64,000 bases of DNA from Oasisia sp. SBJ-2009 (lineage: Eukaryota; Annelida; Polychaeta; Sabellida; Siboglinidae), in NCBI GenBank assembly GCA_964017155.1, contig OZ024865.1:45612051-45676050 (forward strand). Reading direction: 5' to 3'. Positions 23,595 through 34,512 of the stretch are shown piece after piece. The notes below the pieces were generated by a model. The model ran no database searches and was not told the DNA's origin. It saw only the letters and a program-made list of their open reading frames with translations. The first letter of the stretch is position 1. Every line of letters begins with the position of its first letter. The translations under genes were made by a program, and so were the position numbers.

Positions 23595-25235
23595 ATATTA
23601 CCAAATTACTAAAAATCGACCTGGTCAGCAGATTTATTTACTTTTGTTGATCGTTGTAATAACCATAACGCGATGTACTATTTAATAACTTAAATTAAAT
23701 AAATTGTGTTGTATAACACAACCGCCTAAGCGAACTGTTGTGTCAATGCACATTTCACAATGACTAAACATCAGCGGGCACTCTCGGCATTGACGACTAC
23801 TGCCTCTCAACGAAAATATCCCTTGTGAATTAGTTTTGATAAGAGTATTATCAAGTATAAGACAGATGCTCGCTTTTAGTGGATTCATCATGTCAAACTA
23901 TTATACGTTCACAGTACTATCTCTAAGCTACACTATACATCTAATCATCACGTTACACGGCTTCCGTATGCTATGATTTAAAACTTCGATGTACTGTTAT
24001 ATGACCTTAATCCAACTAAGGAACACGTTAAATGCGCAGTGGCGATTTGACAAAGGCAAACGCTTTGTTATTTAACCATATTAAAACCGTCACTTTTCGT
24101 GTTTTCGCTTTACATGTTGTAACTTCGACAACACGTGATTCGTGATTAGTTGAATCTACTGACTATCATATTGAACTTTTAATGTGTGTGATAATGGAAT
24201 TATGTTAATTGGAGCACTTCGCGACTTCGCATTGTACACGTCCGCTCATAAGGTCGCCGTTTACATACTGGTGACAAATGGTGTCATTTGTATATTTAAT
24301 GATTGGAAAAATGACATGTGTTTTGAAATATGAAACAAAGTAAAGCGATACTCGGAAAACAAAGCCAATGTATTGTTTACAAAACAATGTTGATAACCAC
24401 AACATATATTGAAATGGTCGTTGTTGATTCATATCAGTATGGTTTGGACACTTTTCCTTACTTTGTTGTTGCTATGACATGTACAAGAAATGACCAATGT
24501 TAACGCACGCATGAACTTTATTCAAGGGATCCATTTTCCCCGACGAGGTAAATGGACCATGGTCCGTATACTATGTGTGACCATTTGCGAGATTACATTT
24601 ATCTTACGTGAAAAGGTATAGTACAAGTAAAATTAGATTTCAGTTGCGTGATTTTCGCAAACGATGGTAATATAGACTTATTATTTACAATGCACATGGT
24701 CGTTGGCCTATGATACCCTAATCTTGGGTATCGAGCGTGATACCATAGCCTTGGATCACGGATGATTCCCATCATTTGATAGGCTGGCGTGACATTATCG
24801 CATTTGACGGATTGTGACATCATGGTTTTAGATTAGGTATGTCACGTCGTCAAATGTGATGATGATACACCGCTTTTAGTTGAGCGTGACGTTGTGATTT
24901 TTGGTTTTCCTTGTCTTGAGTGTGGCAGTTCCTTTGGTGGAAAGTGGTAGTCCGTCTTTGATTGGATTGACACCCCGGCTTTCGTTGGTGTGACACTCAA
25001 CAATTGGCGGGATGTGGCACCCTGCCTGTGATTGAGAATAATAACACTATCGTTGATTTAGTATTTTTAAGGAATATTAGGCTTGACATAACATTGCTTA
25101 TTGTTGTGTATTATTGAAACAATATCGCCTGCTTAAGATTGTATATGCATTAACAATTAATAAAAGTTATCGTGAAAATGGTATGATCATTGCTGTTCGT
25201 CATTTGACCTTGTAACCGTGGGCACGTGGGTCTGA

Positions 25236-25545
25236 ATGCATTGTACGAAGCCCTGCCGTCTCAGGCCCACAGACCACGGACCATTCCACAACATTTATAC
25301 GAGGCCCTGCCATCTCCAGCCTACAGTACACGGACCATTCTACTACATTTATACGAGGTCCTGCCCTCTCAGGCCCAAATGGCTCGAACCAGTTTACAAC
25401 ATTTATACGAGGCTCTGCCCTCTCCGGCCTAAACATCCACGGATCAATCCACAACATTTGTACGAGTCCCTGCCCTCTTAGACCCACAGGCCTCGAAACA
25501 ATCAACACCATGGATAAGAGGCCCTGCCCTATCACGACCTCATGT
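25236..25545. repeat. 54-bp minisatellite, about 5.5 units
   Basis: The motif ACATTTATACGAGGCCCTGCC recurs at 25291, 25345, 25399 and 25454, then in diverged form near 25505, giving a period of 54-55 bp. The duplicated segment has only one unit (about 59142-59170), so the array expanded, or shrank, after the duplication. Open frames here are repeat artefacts. Confidence 0.9.
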
Positions 25546-26035
25546 AAAGGAAAATTAAATGACCGTACTCCCATGGTCTGCATGCAATGAAATAATCAAT
25601 AATATATATTACTCAACAGTCGATGTAACCCAGTAGTCGTCGATCTACTCAGAACATGTTTCACGTACACTCTCTGGCAACATCCGATTTTCCTTTTGTG
25701 TACGTCTAATAATAGTGGATTGGAATTCGGCCTGCTCTAGTCCTCTTTCTAAAAGGCTAATGTAGAAATATATAATTGCTTCGAATATGCCTTTTCAATG
25801 ATGATTAGTGGTGGCGCCGCATAGCGGATAAACTTCGTCACAGGGAAATGACGTTTCGCCCTATGCGAGAGACAACTTTCTGTGATAAACTGGCACACAT
25901 CTGCACAGTTTAGACGGTTGTAGAGCAGACAGTGGGAGCAGTTGTATGTTGACAATGCTTGCGTTGACATCGTAAGTTGAGGCGTTATTCAGTCTTAATT
26001 GTCTACAGTATACATGTACAATACAAACCACCTCG

Positions 26036-26357
26036 CGTAGAGCGCAATGGTTCAGTGGTAGAGACTGTCGACTGAGAGAACCCGGGTTCGAATCCTGTGC
26101 TGCGGTGCTAAAACCTTGGTCAGGCTTTTTCATTCTACATTCCTCCAGTTAATCAGATATTAATGAGTACATGGCAATAGACAATGGTGGATATGTGTAC
26201 AAGCAGCCTTCGCGCATTAACATGGCGCATATGGCTGGTTGCTTCCAGTTCCAAGAGACGTTGAGACGGTGTTTGATTGAACAGGAAAATAAAGTGTAAA
26301 GCGCTATGAGCAGTCCTGAGGACTGGACTCTGCGCTATATAAGAATTACCTGATATT
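26036..26357 (+). mobile_element. tRNA-derived SINE, family 1, copy 1
   Basis: The tRNA-like head has an A box (TGGTTCAGTGGTAGAG, about 26049) and a perfect B box (GGTTCGAATCC, about 26085). The body is followed by a tail, GTAAAGCGCTATGAGCAG and CTGCGCTATATAAGAATTACC. The GCGCTATATAAGAA tail resembles the 3' end of L2-type LINEs, including GGCGCAATAGAAGTTAACTA in the L2-like element here, so L2 machinery probably moves it. Other copies: 28108-28336 and 59652-59975. Confidence 0.8.
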
Positions 26358-27379
26358 TAAAATATTCGCTGCTCGTTCAACCACGGCGAGTTGAAAATAG
26401 TCATGCAGTACATGTAAATGTTAGTGTGTAGCCGACGGTTCGAACGATATGGCGGCGGGTACACATTAACGAACGTTCTGACTGCGGATATGCCGCTTCT
26501 CTCGCATAGGATTCATAGGTAAGTGTTTAATTGCATGACGTAAATTCCATCTATTTCTAATTGGCGACGAATCGGACGATTGTCAACGTCAATGTAGCCA
26601 TAATTCAGTATGCACACTCTTATACGGCCAACCCTTCAGCAAATAAAAAGTGGCCGTATTACGCGGGTGGCCTCTGGCGAGGGGGGACAATCGATGAATG
26701 TCCTTGTTTCCTTACAAGTCACATGTAGTTGTTAACATACGATACATCTAACATTGCAACAATGCCAGCAATTTGACGATTTACCTGCACAATTTGTTAC
26801 CGACTTAGGATTAAAAATTGCAGTTTTCTCTTGCTGTTTAGGTGTTGAAGAGGGATATAATATTATGTATGCAACCTTGGCCGTTGGCCGCGATAGCCGG
26901 ATGTCTGCTGGTGAAGGGTATTTTGCTTAGAATGTGGCCGGCCGCAAAATCCGGTTGGCTATATAAGAGAGGAAGTACTGTATACCATAATATAGGTATA
27001 GTTATTATGTAAAAGGAGAAGACAAGACTAATCAAAATAATAATGTATCACGACAATGCTGTTGCCGCGTTAAAGTATTCTCCGTGAAAATAACCGACAA
27101 TCATCCATCTATGTTCGCTGTATGGATAGACATCTGGCAGATCTAACAACTGGCGATTTGCTTCTGGTGCAAATTACTTACGTTTCATACGGACGCCATC
27201 TGGAGGAATGTATCACGATACAGCAGCGACACCCCAGGTGGCGCCACGGGTCCAATTGGATTCACAACGTAAAATAAAAAATTATGATAAACATAGAACA
27301 ATGCATGTGCTATGAATGATTACAATTTGCTTTTGTTACACAAAATGTCGTTTAAGATGAATGGGCATGTGAGAGTGTA

Positions 27380-27388
27380 TGTTGTGTG

Positions 27389-27436
<48 letters not shown>

Positions 27437-27442
27437 TGAGGC
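27380..27442. repeat. Short GT/GTGC microsatellite
   Basis: (GT)n passes into (GTGC)n. The duplicated segment has a shorter and more degenerate version at about 61015-61075. Confidence 0.85.
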
Positions 27443-27635
27443 CGTGCGTGTGTGGCCACCAAAGTGCACTATACTACATTACTTTAATCAGGTAGGCCTC
27501 ATTATTTACTCTCTTCAAGTTGAAAGCTGCTATTGCCTTAGATCCATTATTATAATAATCGATGTGTCGGTTCACTTGCCGGTGTGCTACACTGAATTGC
27601 CTTTTTCCCTCTGGCAAAGTATTACAAAGACTTAG

Positions 27636-27755
27636 TCCCGCACAAGTCGTTACCTCGAGGGTGACGACACGATGGGATACGACGCCCCTCAGAAGTACGA
27701 CGACGCGCAATGCGGGGCTGTCGTAGTGGTCAGAAACACTAAATCGTGGGTCAGA
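27636..27755 (+). other. Candidate orphan exon of unknown family
   Basis: A 40-codon open block with coding-like composition (LEGDDTMGYDAPQKYDD, then CGAVVVVRNTKSWVR) starts after an AG acceptor (CTTAG) and ends at a possible GTACGT donor; a second possible donor, GTAAAG, is at 27780. I do not recognise it. The copy at 61253-61310 has a small deletion and in-frame stops, so if this was an exon, only copy 1 keeps it open. A following block at 27836-27957 could be another exon but its frame is ambiguous. Confidence 0.3.
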
Positions 27756-28107
27756 GTACGTCTCAGCGGGACGAATATGTAAAGGGAAAAACAAAACACA
27801 CATATATTGACGACGTCGGACTGGTCATGTGTAATTATACTCAGTGGCAGTGACACCGTCACAATGGAGAGTCAAGACGTTCAGCGACGGCGAAGCGACA
27901 TACATGACGTGTCAGTTCTCACAGATGCAGGAACTGTCTCTGTGACGTGTCGGTGTAGAGAGGTGAGCTTTGTGTCAATTCATTTGGCTCCACGGCAATG
28001 GGGCGGCTGTGGTGTGCCTACTCGCTTGCCCGTGCTGATGACCGTGGTCTATTTTGTTTATCAGATGGTATATTATCTTTGCTATCCACCTTTACATCGT
28101 ATAGTCA

Positions 28108-28336
28108 TATTAGTAGCGCAGTGGTGCGTTCGCTATAGCTCCGGACTCTCGACTAAGAGAACCTGGGTTACAATCCTGTACTGCCGTCAATAATATAATA
28201 GTTGAGCATTAGTTGCAATGTGGGTGGATTCTTCCTAGAAAAGTTGAGATGTAGTTCGATTAAGCAGGTCTGTCAGAGAGTAAAATGTAAAGCGCTGATA
28301 CAGAGGATTTGATACACTGCTATATAAGAACTTACC
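28108..28336 (+). mobile_element. tRNA-derived SINE, family 1, copy 2 (diverged)
   Basis: The head shows GTAGCGCAGTGGTGCG (A box) and GGTTACAATCC (degenerate B box). The tail has GTAAAGCGCTGATACAG and CTGCTATATAAGAACTTACC. The central body is shorter than in copies 1 and 3. Confidence 0.72.
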
Positions 28337-28677
28337 TTAATATCATCTGCTGTTTATTGCGACCCACTTTCATTGTTATTCGACAGTGTCGACCACAGCT
28401 CAGCACAGATAGATACTTTAATGTGGTTATGTCTTATGCAGCTCTGTCAGAAGCATTTCCCGTAGTTATGATCATAGATAATGTTGTCATAACAATATAG
28501 GCAACTAGTTGATTTAACTAAATATATTGTTCATGGCTCCAAGAATGGTTTATTGTAGCATAATTAACTTACTTTGGAGCTGAATGTCGAAGCTGAGTAC
28601 GGCGTTTCGATCCGTCAGCTACTGACCTTTTTCACGTACTGGTGTTACGGCGGGATAATTTGATTGTAGATGGCAGG

Positions 28678-28761
<84 letters not shown>
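28678..28761. repeat. (TA)n microsatellite
   Basis: An uninterrupted run of about 42 TA units. It lies where the duplicated flank at 33795-36475 carries TA, TATG and minisatellite arrays. Confidence 0.97.
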
Positions 28762-28764
<3 letters not shown>

Positions 28765-29929
28765 CTTACTAAGAGCTTCAACATCACGCCGTTATCTGAC
28801 CCAGAGCTTCAGCATGTCCCACGAATCACGACGGCGCAGGAAATGGGGAAATGTTGCAGATGTATCGCCGCCGGTTCTCCATAACAACTGGTTCTTCACT
28901 CAGATCAAACTTCCGATGTTCCACCTATTACAATTGTAACTGTTAAGACAATATCTTCAGTTTATTTTTTATTTGGTTCGGAGATGAATAGCTACGACTG
29001 CAAGCTGATATATCGGATGTTGGCATGTTTTCAATATTTTTTAAATTTATTAAAAGACATAGCTTTTAAATGAAGAAAGTTACGCTCCTGCAGTACATTA
29101 AATATATAACTTCTTGCGTACATTTTGTTTAGTGCGTGCGTGTTGAGTAAGATAAACTATACATTGAAAGACATGATTACAAGGTATGCATGTTTTTAAA
29201 GCATGAATGTCACGCCCTAGGTAGCTATGTTTTATATCATTTTCAAAATAGTCATATGCCTTGATTAACAATTCGATTTGTCATAGCGAATCAAATAGCA
29301 GCCTTCTTTGTCGTATTTTCTCTTTAACCTTATATCGTTAATTAACGTAACTGTCTGGTTCTTGTCGTATAACGAAAAGGTTTAATCTACGTATCATGCC
29401 AACTTTCTGGTTCTTACCGAATAATGATTTGGATTAATCTACGTAACATGTCAACTGTCTGAATCTTATTCAAGCATATTTTATTATAATCCAATTATGT
29501 ATTCCAAATATGACGTTGACGTTGTTCGCTAGTGAATGCGCTGAAAAGAATAACAACGTTACGTTTGTATGATCGATATGCCCTTTATTAAAAACAGAGT
29601 TGAAGATGTCAAAATACAGCTCAAGCAGACAATTTGTTGGTACAAACGCTACAGCATACATCTGACACTTTAACGTTCCTTGGATTTTTTTAATCAAAAT
29701 AATATTATAAAACAAATACGATGACAGGTACATATATAGTCATCAATTTTTGATCGATTAACGGAGTTTGCTAGGCAACCATGTCATGTGAGGTATATGT
29801 CAATTGGAAAACATTTTCACCGAGCACTCTGCTAATAAGTGCTACTCATAGTTGATTCGCGGTACCGGAAAACACAACATCGCTATCTGTATGTTCGGCG
29901 GACTGTGATGTCGTGGACGGCAACATTGT

Positions 29930-30234
29930 CTAACAAGACCAGTCAACTTTGAGAGAACAAGCTCCTGGTCGAGATGTCATGAAGGAAGGATCAACATTCA
30001 CGGAGAAAGTGAACGGAACGGTACCCATTCGCTGGAAGAGCCTGTGTGCAGTGACTGTGTAGCCACCCCCTCACTGAAGGAATACGACACGACACCCGGC
30101 GTGATCTGAGCACACAGGGGTGTCGGAAACCCTGTCGTGTCGTTCGGGGTAAGCCGAGCTCCGTACTTGCCTAAGTTGGTGGCGACGATTAGCGCCAACG
30201 CCAGGGGCCAAGAGAAAAGTGCCACGTATTTCCT
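29930..30234 (-). pseudogene. Broken copy of the last exon of the chitin-binding gene
   Basis: Aligned with 37577-37878 it keeps TPLCA, PGVVSYS, QRMG, VPFTFSVNVDP and the terminal WSC before a stop at 29930-29932. A one-base deletion around the GGG run near 30071 shifts the frame, and the start of the exon is also out of register with a phase-1 intron. Exons 3 and 4 are missing and the exon 2 donor is destroyed, so this is a pseudogene and not an alternative last exon. Confidence 0.8.
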
Positions 30235-30574
30235 CTGTAAGGAAGCGAGTTCACGAGTCAGCAAAACAAATAAGAACTGTATTTACATGATTATCATGAT
30301 GAACATAACGCTAGACGAATGGCATGGAAGTGCGAATTTTACAAAGAAAACATACATAACTTGGTAGCACGAATACATGATACTGAACTAGACAAATGCA
30401 ATGTAACAAATCCGTCTAGCGGAAAAACCTGGAAACTGTATACTGATTGGGACACTCCAGATGGCGCCACTGTGAATTAATTTACAATCGATATGATTAA
30501 GGGGGTTGAAGCGCATGAACAACCATTGCTAAAACATAAGAACATACCATTTACAGGATATGAGACTATGACTT

Positions 30575-31346
30575 CAGTTTTGCCAACCCTCCGGGAAGTC
30601 CCGGGAGTCTCACGGAGTTTACGACTTATGTTTCTTGAACTCCCGACTCCCGGGACGTTCCCAGAACCTCACGGAATTTCATAACATATTTAAAAAAAGT
30701 ATTATATCCGTTGATTTATATTCAAATTATTTGGTAGTCTTTTCCGTGAGTACAGCGGAAGTGATTGCAGCGGTTTACACGGTTTAAACACGAAACTATG
30801 CAGCCGGTGCTCTCTTTCCCCTCTCGTCAATGTTTCCTGTTTTGTGATTCGTCGAATTATCGGCGGAAGTTTGCGGAAATCCAATCACAATTGACGTTAC
30901 ACAATTCCAAACGGTACATTTTAACAAACCCCGCGAGTCTACTCTAGCGTCTATCTGTGACTGTATAGTTTCGCATCAATATTGGATGATCCGACGTATA
31001 TGTATTTAATGTTTTGTCTCCTTATTCAAAATGTTCTGTGGTCTCTTGTATTGGCTCCTTAGAACATTTATGGCATTTTCATTAGGCAAATTAGTTCTGA
31101 CAAGAAAATGTATTTTGGGGGTCTAAGTTTGCTGTAAATACATTTTTACCTTCAACAAAACAGTAGCAAATATTCACAGATTTAACTTTAAGTGCCCCCA
31201 AAAGCCACCATTTAATGTTCTATTTTCCAAATGTTTCTTGCTCAGGGAGGGGGCCGGCGCCCCTCCGTGAACCCTCCCCAGGCTCGGTCACTACGTTCCC
31301 TCGGGCTACCTCCTGGGAAAGAAAATCTCCAAGGTTGGCAACGCTG
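30575..31346. mobile_element. hAT-like non-autonomous TIR transposon with 6-bp target duplication
   Basis: The ends are inverted copies: CAGTTTTGCCAACC at 30575 and, read from the right, CAGCGTTGCCAACC. Both sides are flanked by TGACTT (30569-30574 and 31347-31352), a clean 6-bp target-site duplication. No transposase frame is present in the 772 bp. The other copy of this locus (about 43640) lacks it, which marks it as an insertion after the duplication. The superfamily is inferred from the TIR style. Confidence 0.7.
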
Positions 31347-32037
31347 TGACTTCATGGGGACGGAGCCACGATAAATATGTTTTTAATATTTTTCAAACTG
31401 TTTGGCCCTGGTCGCCGTCATTACCGTGCGGCCGCAATTGATTTGACTCGCTCCTATCAAAGCAATGTAAATTTTCGACTTTTTCCGAATAACTTCAATA
31501 ATATACATTTATATGTTGGTGCTCTTTTATAGTTGGTAGGCGTAATATATCAAGAGGTCGTTTGTATGCGTGTTTGAAATACAAAATGAAATGAAACTGA
31601 AACGATATTTAACCAACGAAATAACATAAACGATGTACAACTGCATTTTGAACGTCATGTATACAAATGATTTGCTTATAATATTATGTATACAATATAT
31701 CATATTATATCATAGTCTTGTTTTAGCGCAGATGTGTCGGTTGCTGGAGTTATTCAGAAATAGCAAAATGTAAATCTACATTGACTAGATAGGAGCGAGT
31801 GAAACCCAAACCAGGTCAAGAGTAAAGGCGGCAACGACTGTCAAATACGTCAACATTTGTAGTTTGTTTTTTACTTATACGGTAGCTCCGTGCTTATCAA
31901 ATCATAACCACATATCCGGTAAATTCTTGTGTTTGGCAATAGTTGTTCAAATGATTCAGCCTCCCCCATTAACATTGTTAACTGTGCCCTTATTCTAATG
32001 CTCCGTACTTGTGTTAAGTTAGTGCATATTTACCTCC

Positions 32038-32094
32038 CTGGACATACGTTAGTCTGGCTCCCGACAATACTGACACCATAAGTCAGAAGAACAA
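32038..32094 (-). pseudogene. Broken copy of exon 2 of the chitin-binding gene
   Basis: It matches 44171-44227, keeping CAGACTAACGTATGTCCAG at its 3' end, but the donor GTAGGT has become GGAGGT, so the essential GT is lost. The 5' half is diverged and the acceptor is not recognisable. Confidence 0.7.
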
Positions 32095-32399
32095 TTGTCA
32101 ATTTATCTTCTTATGCTGTTCTCACCGACATGAACACGCGGATAATAATACTGTATGTATAAGTGAACAGTATGCCTGTTCAGTCATCCGTGTCCATGTG
32201 CGTAGGCAATAGGACAATGAGCAACTCGTCTATCTTTGTTGTAACTGTCATGGACATGGTAGCATTACTATTCAAACGTCAACACATATGTAGCACTAGA
32301 GTTGACAATATGACTTTGGTCAATACCTCATATTTGAAATTGTAATACAATAGCAATCGATTCGTGAAAATGTTCATCAAGTTGGAAGTATATCATTAA

Positions 32400-32569
32400 A
32401 GTACAAGTTCTGATTACACAACTAATAAGTTCTACTCACTTCAACGTTTCAACCGCCATCGGCGGCATTCTTCAGGAACTAAGAATTCAGTTCCTGAAGA
32501 ATGCCGCCGATGGCGGTTGAAACGTTGAAGTGAGTAGAAATTATTAGTTGTGTAATCAGAAATTGTACT
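32400..32569. ncRNA. 170-bp foldback with hammerhead-ribozyme-like cores
   Basis: Two 81-bp arms (32400-32480 and 32489-32569) are reverse complements with two mismatches and an 8-nt centre. Each strand reads CTGAAGA (32494-32500 on +), a GC-rich stem-loop around CCGCC/GGCGG, then GAAA (32519-32522). This is the order of the hammerhead core CUGANGA-stem II-GAAA. Such motifs are known in Penelope-like retroelements and retrozymes. Self-cleavage is not shown; stem III and the cleavage triplet are not certain. Direct repeats of AATAGCAATCGAT flank the hairpin at about 32349 and 32574. Confidence 0.45.
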
Positions 32570-32923
32570 TGAATAATAGCAATCGATGTCGTCAAATTTT
32601 CATCCAAGGTGCCATGAAGTACAATTGTTCGTACATAAAATACAATCCTATCTATTAACCGAAAGTCATCAAATGATTTACGATGTCCAGTCCTGAATTT
32701 AGACTAGGAAACGAGGAGGCGACACCGACGTTATTGTTTCCGACCGTTCTTGTGTGCGCCCGAAAGTGGCGCCTTATTACGGATCCAGGCGAAGATGCCA
32801 TCTGTCGGTCATGCCTGTCATCATTACATTATGTGTCATGGCGGGAATACTCACCACACTTCCTGACTATTCCTCGGAATGATCTGGAATCAGCTCCCCT
32901 TTTGTACCTCAGCGTAAACAGTA

Positions 32924-33668
32924 CACACACACTCACACACACACACACGCACGCACGCACGCACGCACACGCGCACACGCCCACACGCGCACACGCGCAC
33001 ACGCGCACACGCGCACACGCGCACACGCGCACACGCGCACACGCGAACACGCGCACACGGGCACACGCACACACGCACACACGCACACACGCACACACGC
33101 ACACACGCACACACGCACACACGCACACACGCACACACGCACACACGCACACACGCACACACGCACACACGCACACACGCACACACGCACACACGCACAC
33201 ACGCACACACGCACACACGCACACACGCACACACGCACACACGCACACACGCACACACGCACACACGCACACACGCACACACGCACACACGCACACACGC
33301 ACACACGCACACACGCACACACGCACACACGCACACACGCACACACGCACACACGCACACACGCACACACGCACACACGCACACACGCACACACGCACAC
33401 ACGCACACACGCACACACGCACACACGCACACACGCACACACGCACACACGCACACACGCACACACGCACACACGCACACACGCACACACGCACACACGC
33501 ACACAAGCACACAAGCACACACGCACACACGCACACACGCACACACGCACACACGCACACACGCACACACGCACACACGCACACACGCACACACGCACAC
33601 ACGCACACACGCACACACGCACACACGCACACACGCACACACGCACACACGCACACACGCACACACGC
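32924..33668. repeat. CA/CG microsatellite, mainly an 8-bp unit (ACACACGC)n
   Basis: (CA)n and (GCAC)n lead into (ACACGCGC)n at about 32967-33060, then about 76 units of ACACACGC to 33668, with two adjacent ACAAGC variants near 33503-33513. The array is strictly alternating purine-pyrimidine over most of its length. Open frames on both strands (about 285-330 codons) are artefacts. Confidence 0.97.
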
Positions 33669-33790
33669 ATAAACATACACACACACGTTCTCGCATGCTC
33701 ACACATGCCGTCACATGCGCGCAAATCTCTCCCGCCAGGCCCAAGGGTCAGCATAGACAGGGTTGTACTAGTAGGTTGAGCCTTGTCCGT

Positions 33791-33794
<4 letters not shown>

Positions 33795-33841
<47 letters not shown>
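33795..33841. repeat. (TA)n microsatellite
   Basis: About 23 TA units just upstream of the TATG array. Confidence 0.95.
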
Positions 33842-33847
<6 letters not shown>

Positions 33848-33913
33848 ATATATTATATATTATATATTCATTAGTGTAGTTCTTATTGTAGGTCAATGCA
33901 AATCCAGTGTTGT

Positions 33914-33952
33914 GTGTATGTATGTACGCACGTATGTATGTGTGTATGTGTG

Positions 33953-33986
<34 letters not shown>

Positions 33987-33995
33987 CGTACGTAC

Positions 33996-34026
<31 letters not shown>

Positions 34027-34512
34027 TGTATGTATGTATGTATGTATGTATGTATGTATGTATGTATGTATGTATGTATGTATGTATGTATGTATGCGTG
34101 TGTATGCGTGTGTATGCGTGTGTATGCGTGTGTATGCGTGTGTATGCGTGTGTATGCGTGTATATGTATGTATGTACGTATGTATGTATGTACGTATATA
34201 TGTATATATATGTTTGTATGTATGTATGTATGTATGTATGTATGTATGTATGTATGTATCCACGTATGTATGTACCCACGTATGTATATATCCACGTATG
34301 TATGTATCCACGTATGTATGTGTGTATGTATGTATGTATGTATGTATGTATGTATGTATGTATGTATGTATGTATGTATGTATGTATGTATGTATGTATG
34401 TATGTATGTACGTACGTACGTACGTACGTACGTATGTATGTATGTATGTATGTATGTATGTATGTATGTATGTATGTATGTATGTATGTATGTATGTACG
34501 TATGTACGTAGG
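33914..34512. repeat. (TATG)n tetranucleotide array with variant blocks
   Basis: Mostly TATG units, with an internal block of TATGCGTGTG decamers (about 34092-34160), several TACG runs and a TATCCACG block (34255-34315). It abuts directly on an L2-like LINE fragment at 34513. Confidence 0.97.

Larger units (their letters stand above)
23690..27800. repeat. Segmental duplication, copy 1 (matches 59040-61330)
   Basis: Colinear, same-strand similarity to 59040-61330: for example CACATTTCACAATGACTAAAC (23749), ATAGCGGATAAACT (about 25818), the SINE (26036), and the stretch around 27100-27300 with GGTGGCGCCACGGGTCCAATT. Copy 1 contains about 1.7 kb (roughly 23800-25490) that copy 2 lacks. No host gene is evident in 23800-25230; the stretch 24700-25050 has weakly repetitive GTGACA-rich text. 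Confidence 0.85.
28780..32094 (-). repeat. Partial, deleted copy of the chitin-binding gene locus
   Basis: 28960-30280 matches 36590-37960 (3' flank, last exon and the start of intron 4). The match then jumps: 30285-30560 matches 43370-43640, and 31465-32094 matches 43650-44230 (intron 2 and exon 2). The DNA equivalent to 37960-43370, with exons 3 and 4, is absent, and a transposon (30575-31346) is inserted. No copy of the signal-peptide exon was found. Confidence 0.82.

Noticed and set aside
25200..25583. A 127-codon minus-strand frame with repeated residues
   Set aside because: It spans the 54-bp minisatellite; 54 is a multiple of 3, which keeps the frame open.
26036..26110. tRNA gene
   Set aside because: A and B boxes are present but acceptor and anticodon stems do not close and a SINE body follows; also repeated elsewhere.
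32683..33754. Plus- and minus-strand frames of about 270-330 codons
   Set aside because: Stop-free (ACACACGC)n array; the short non-repeat leaders show no coding character.
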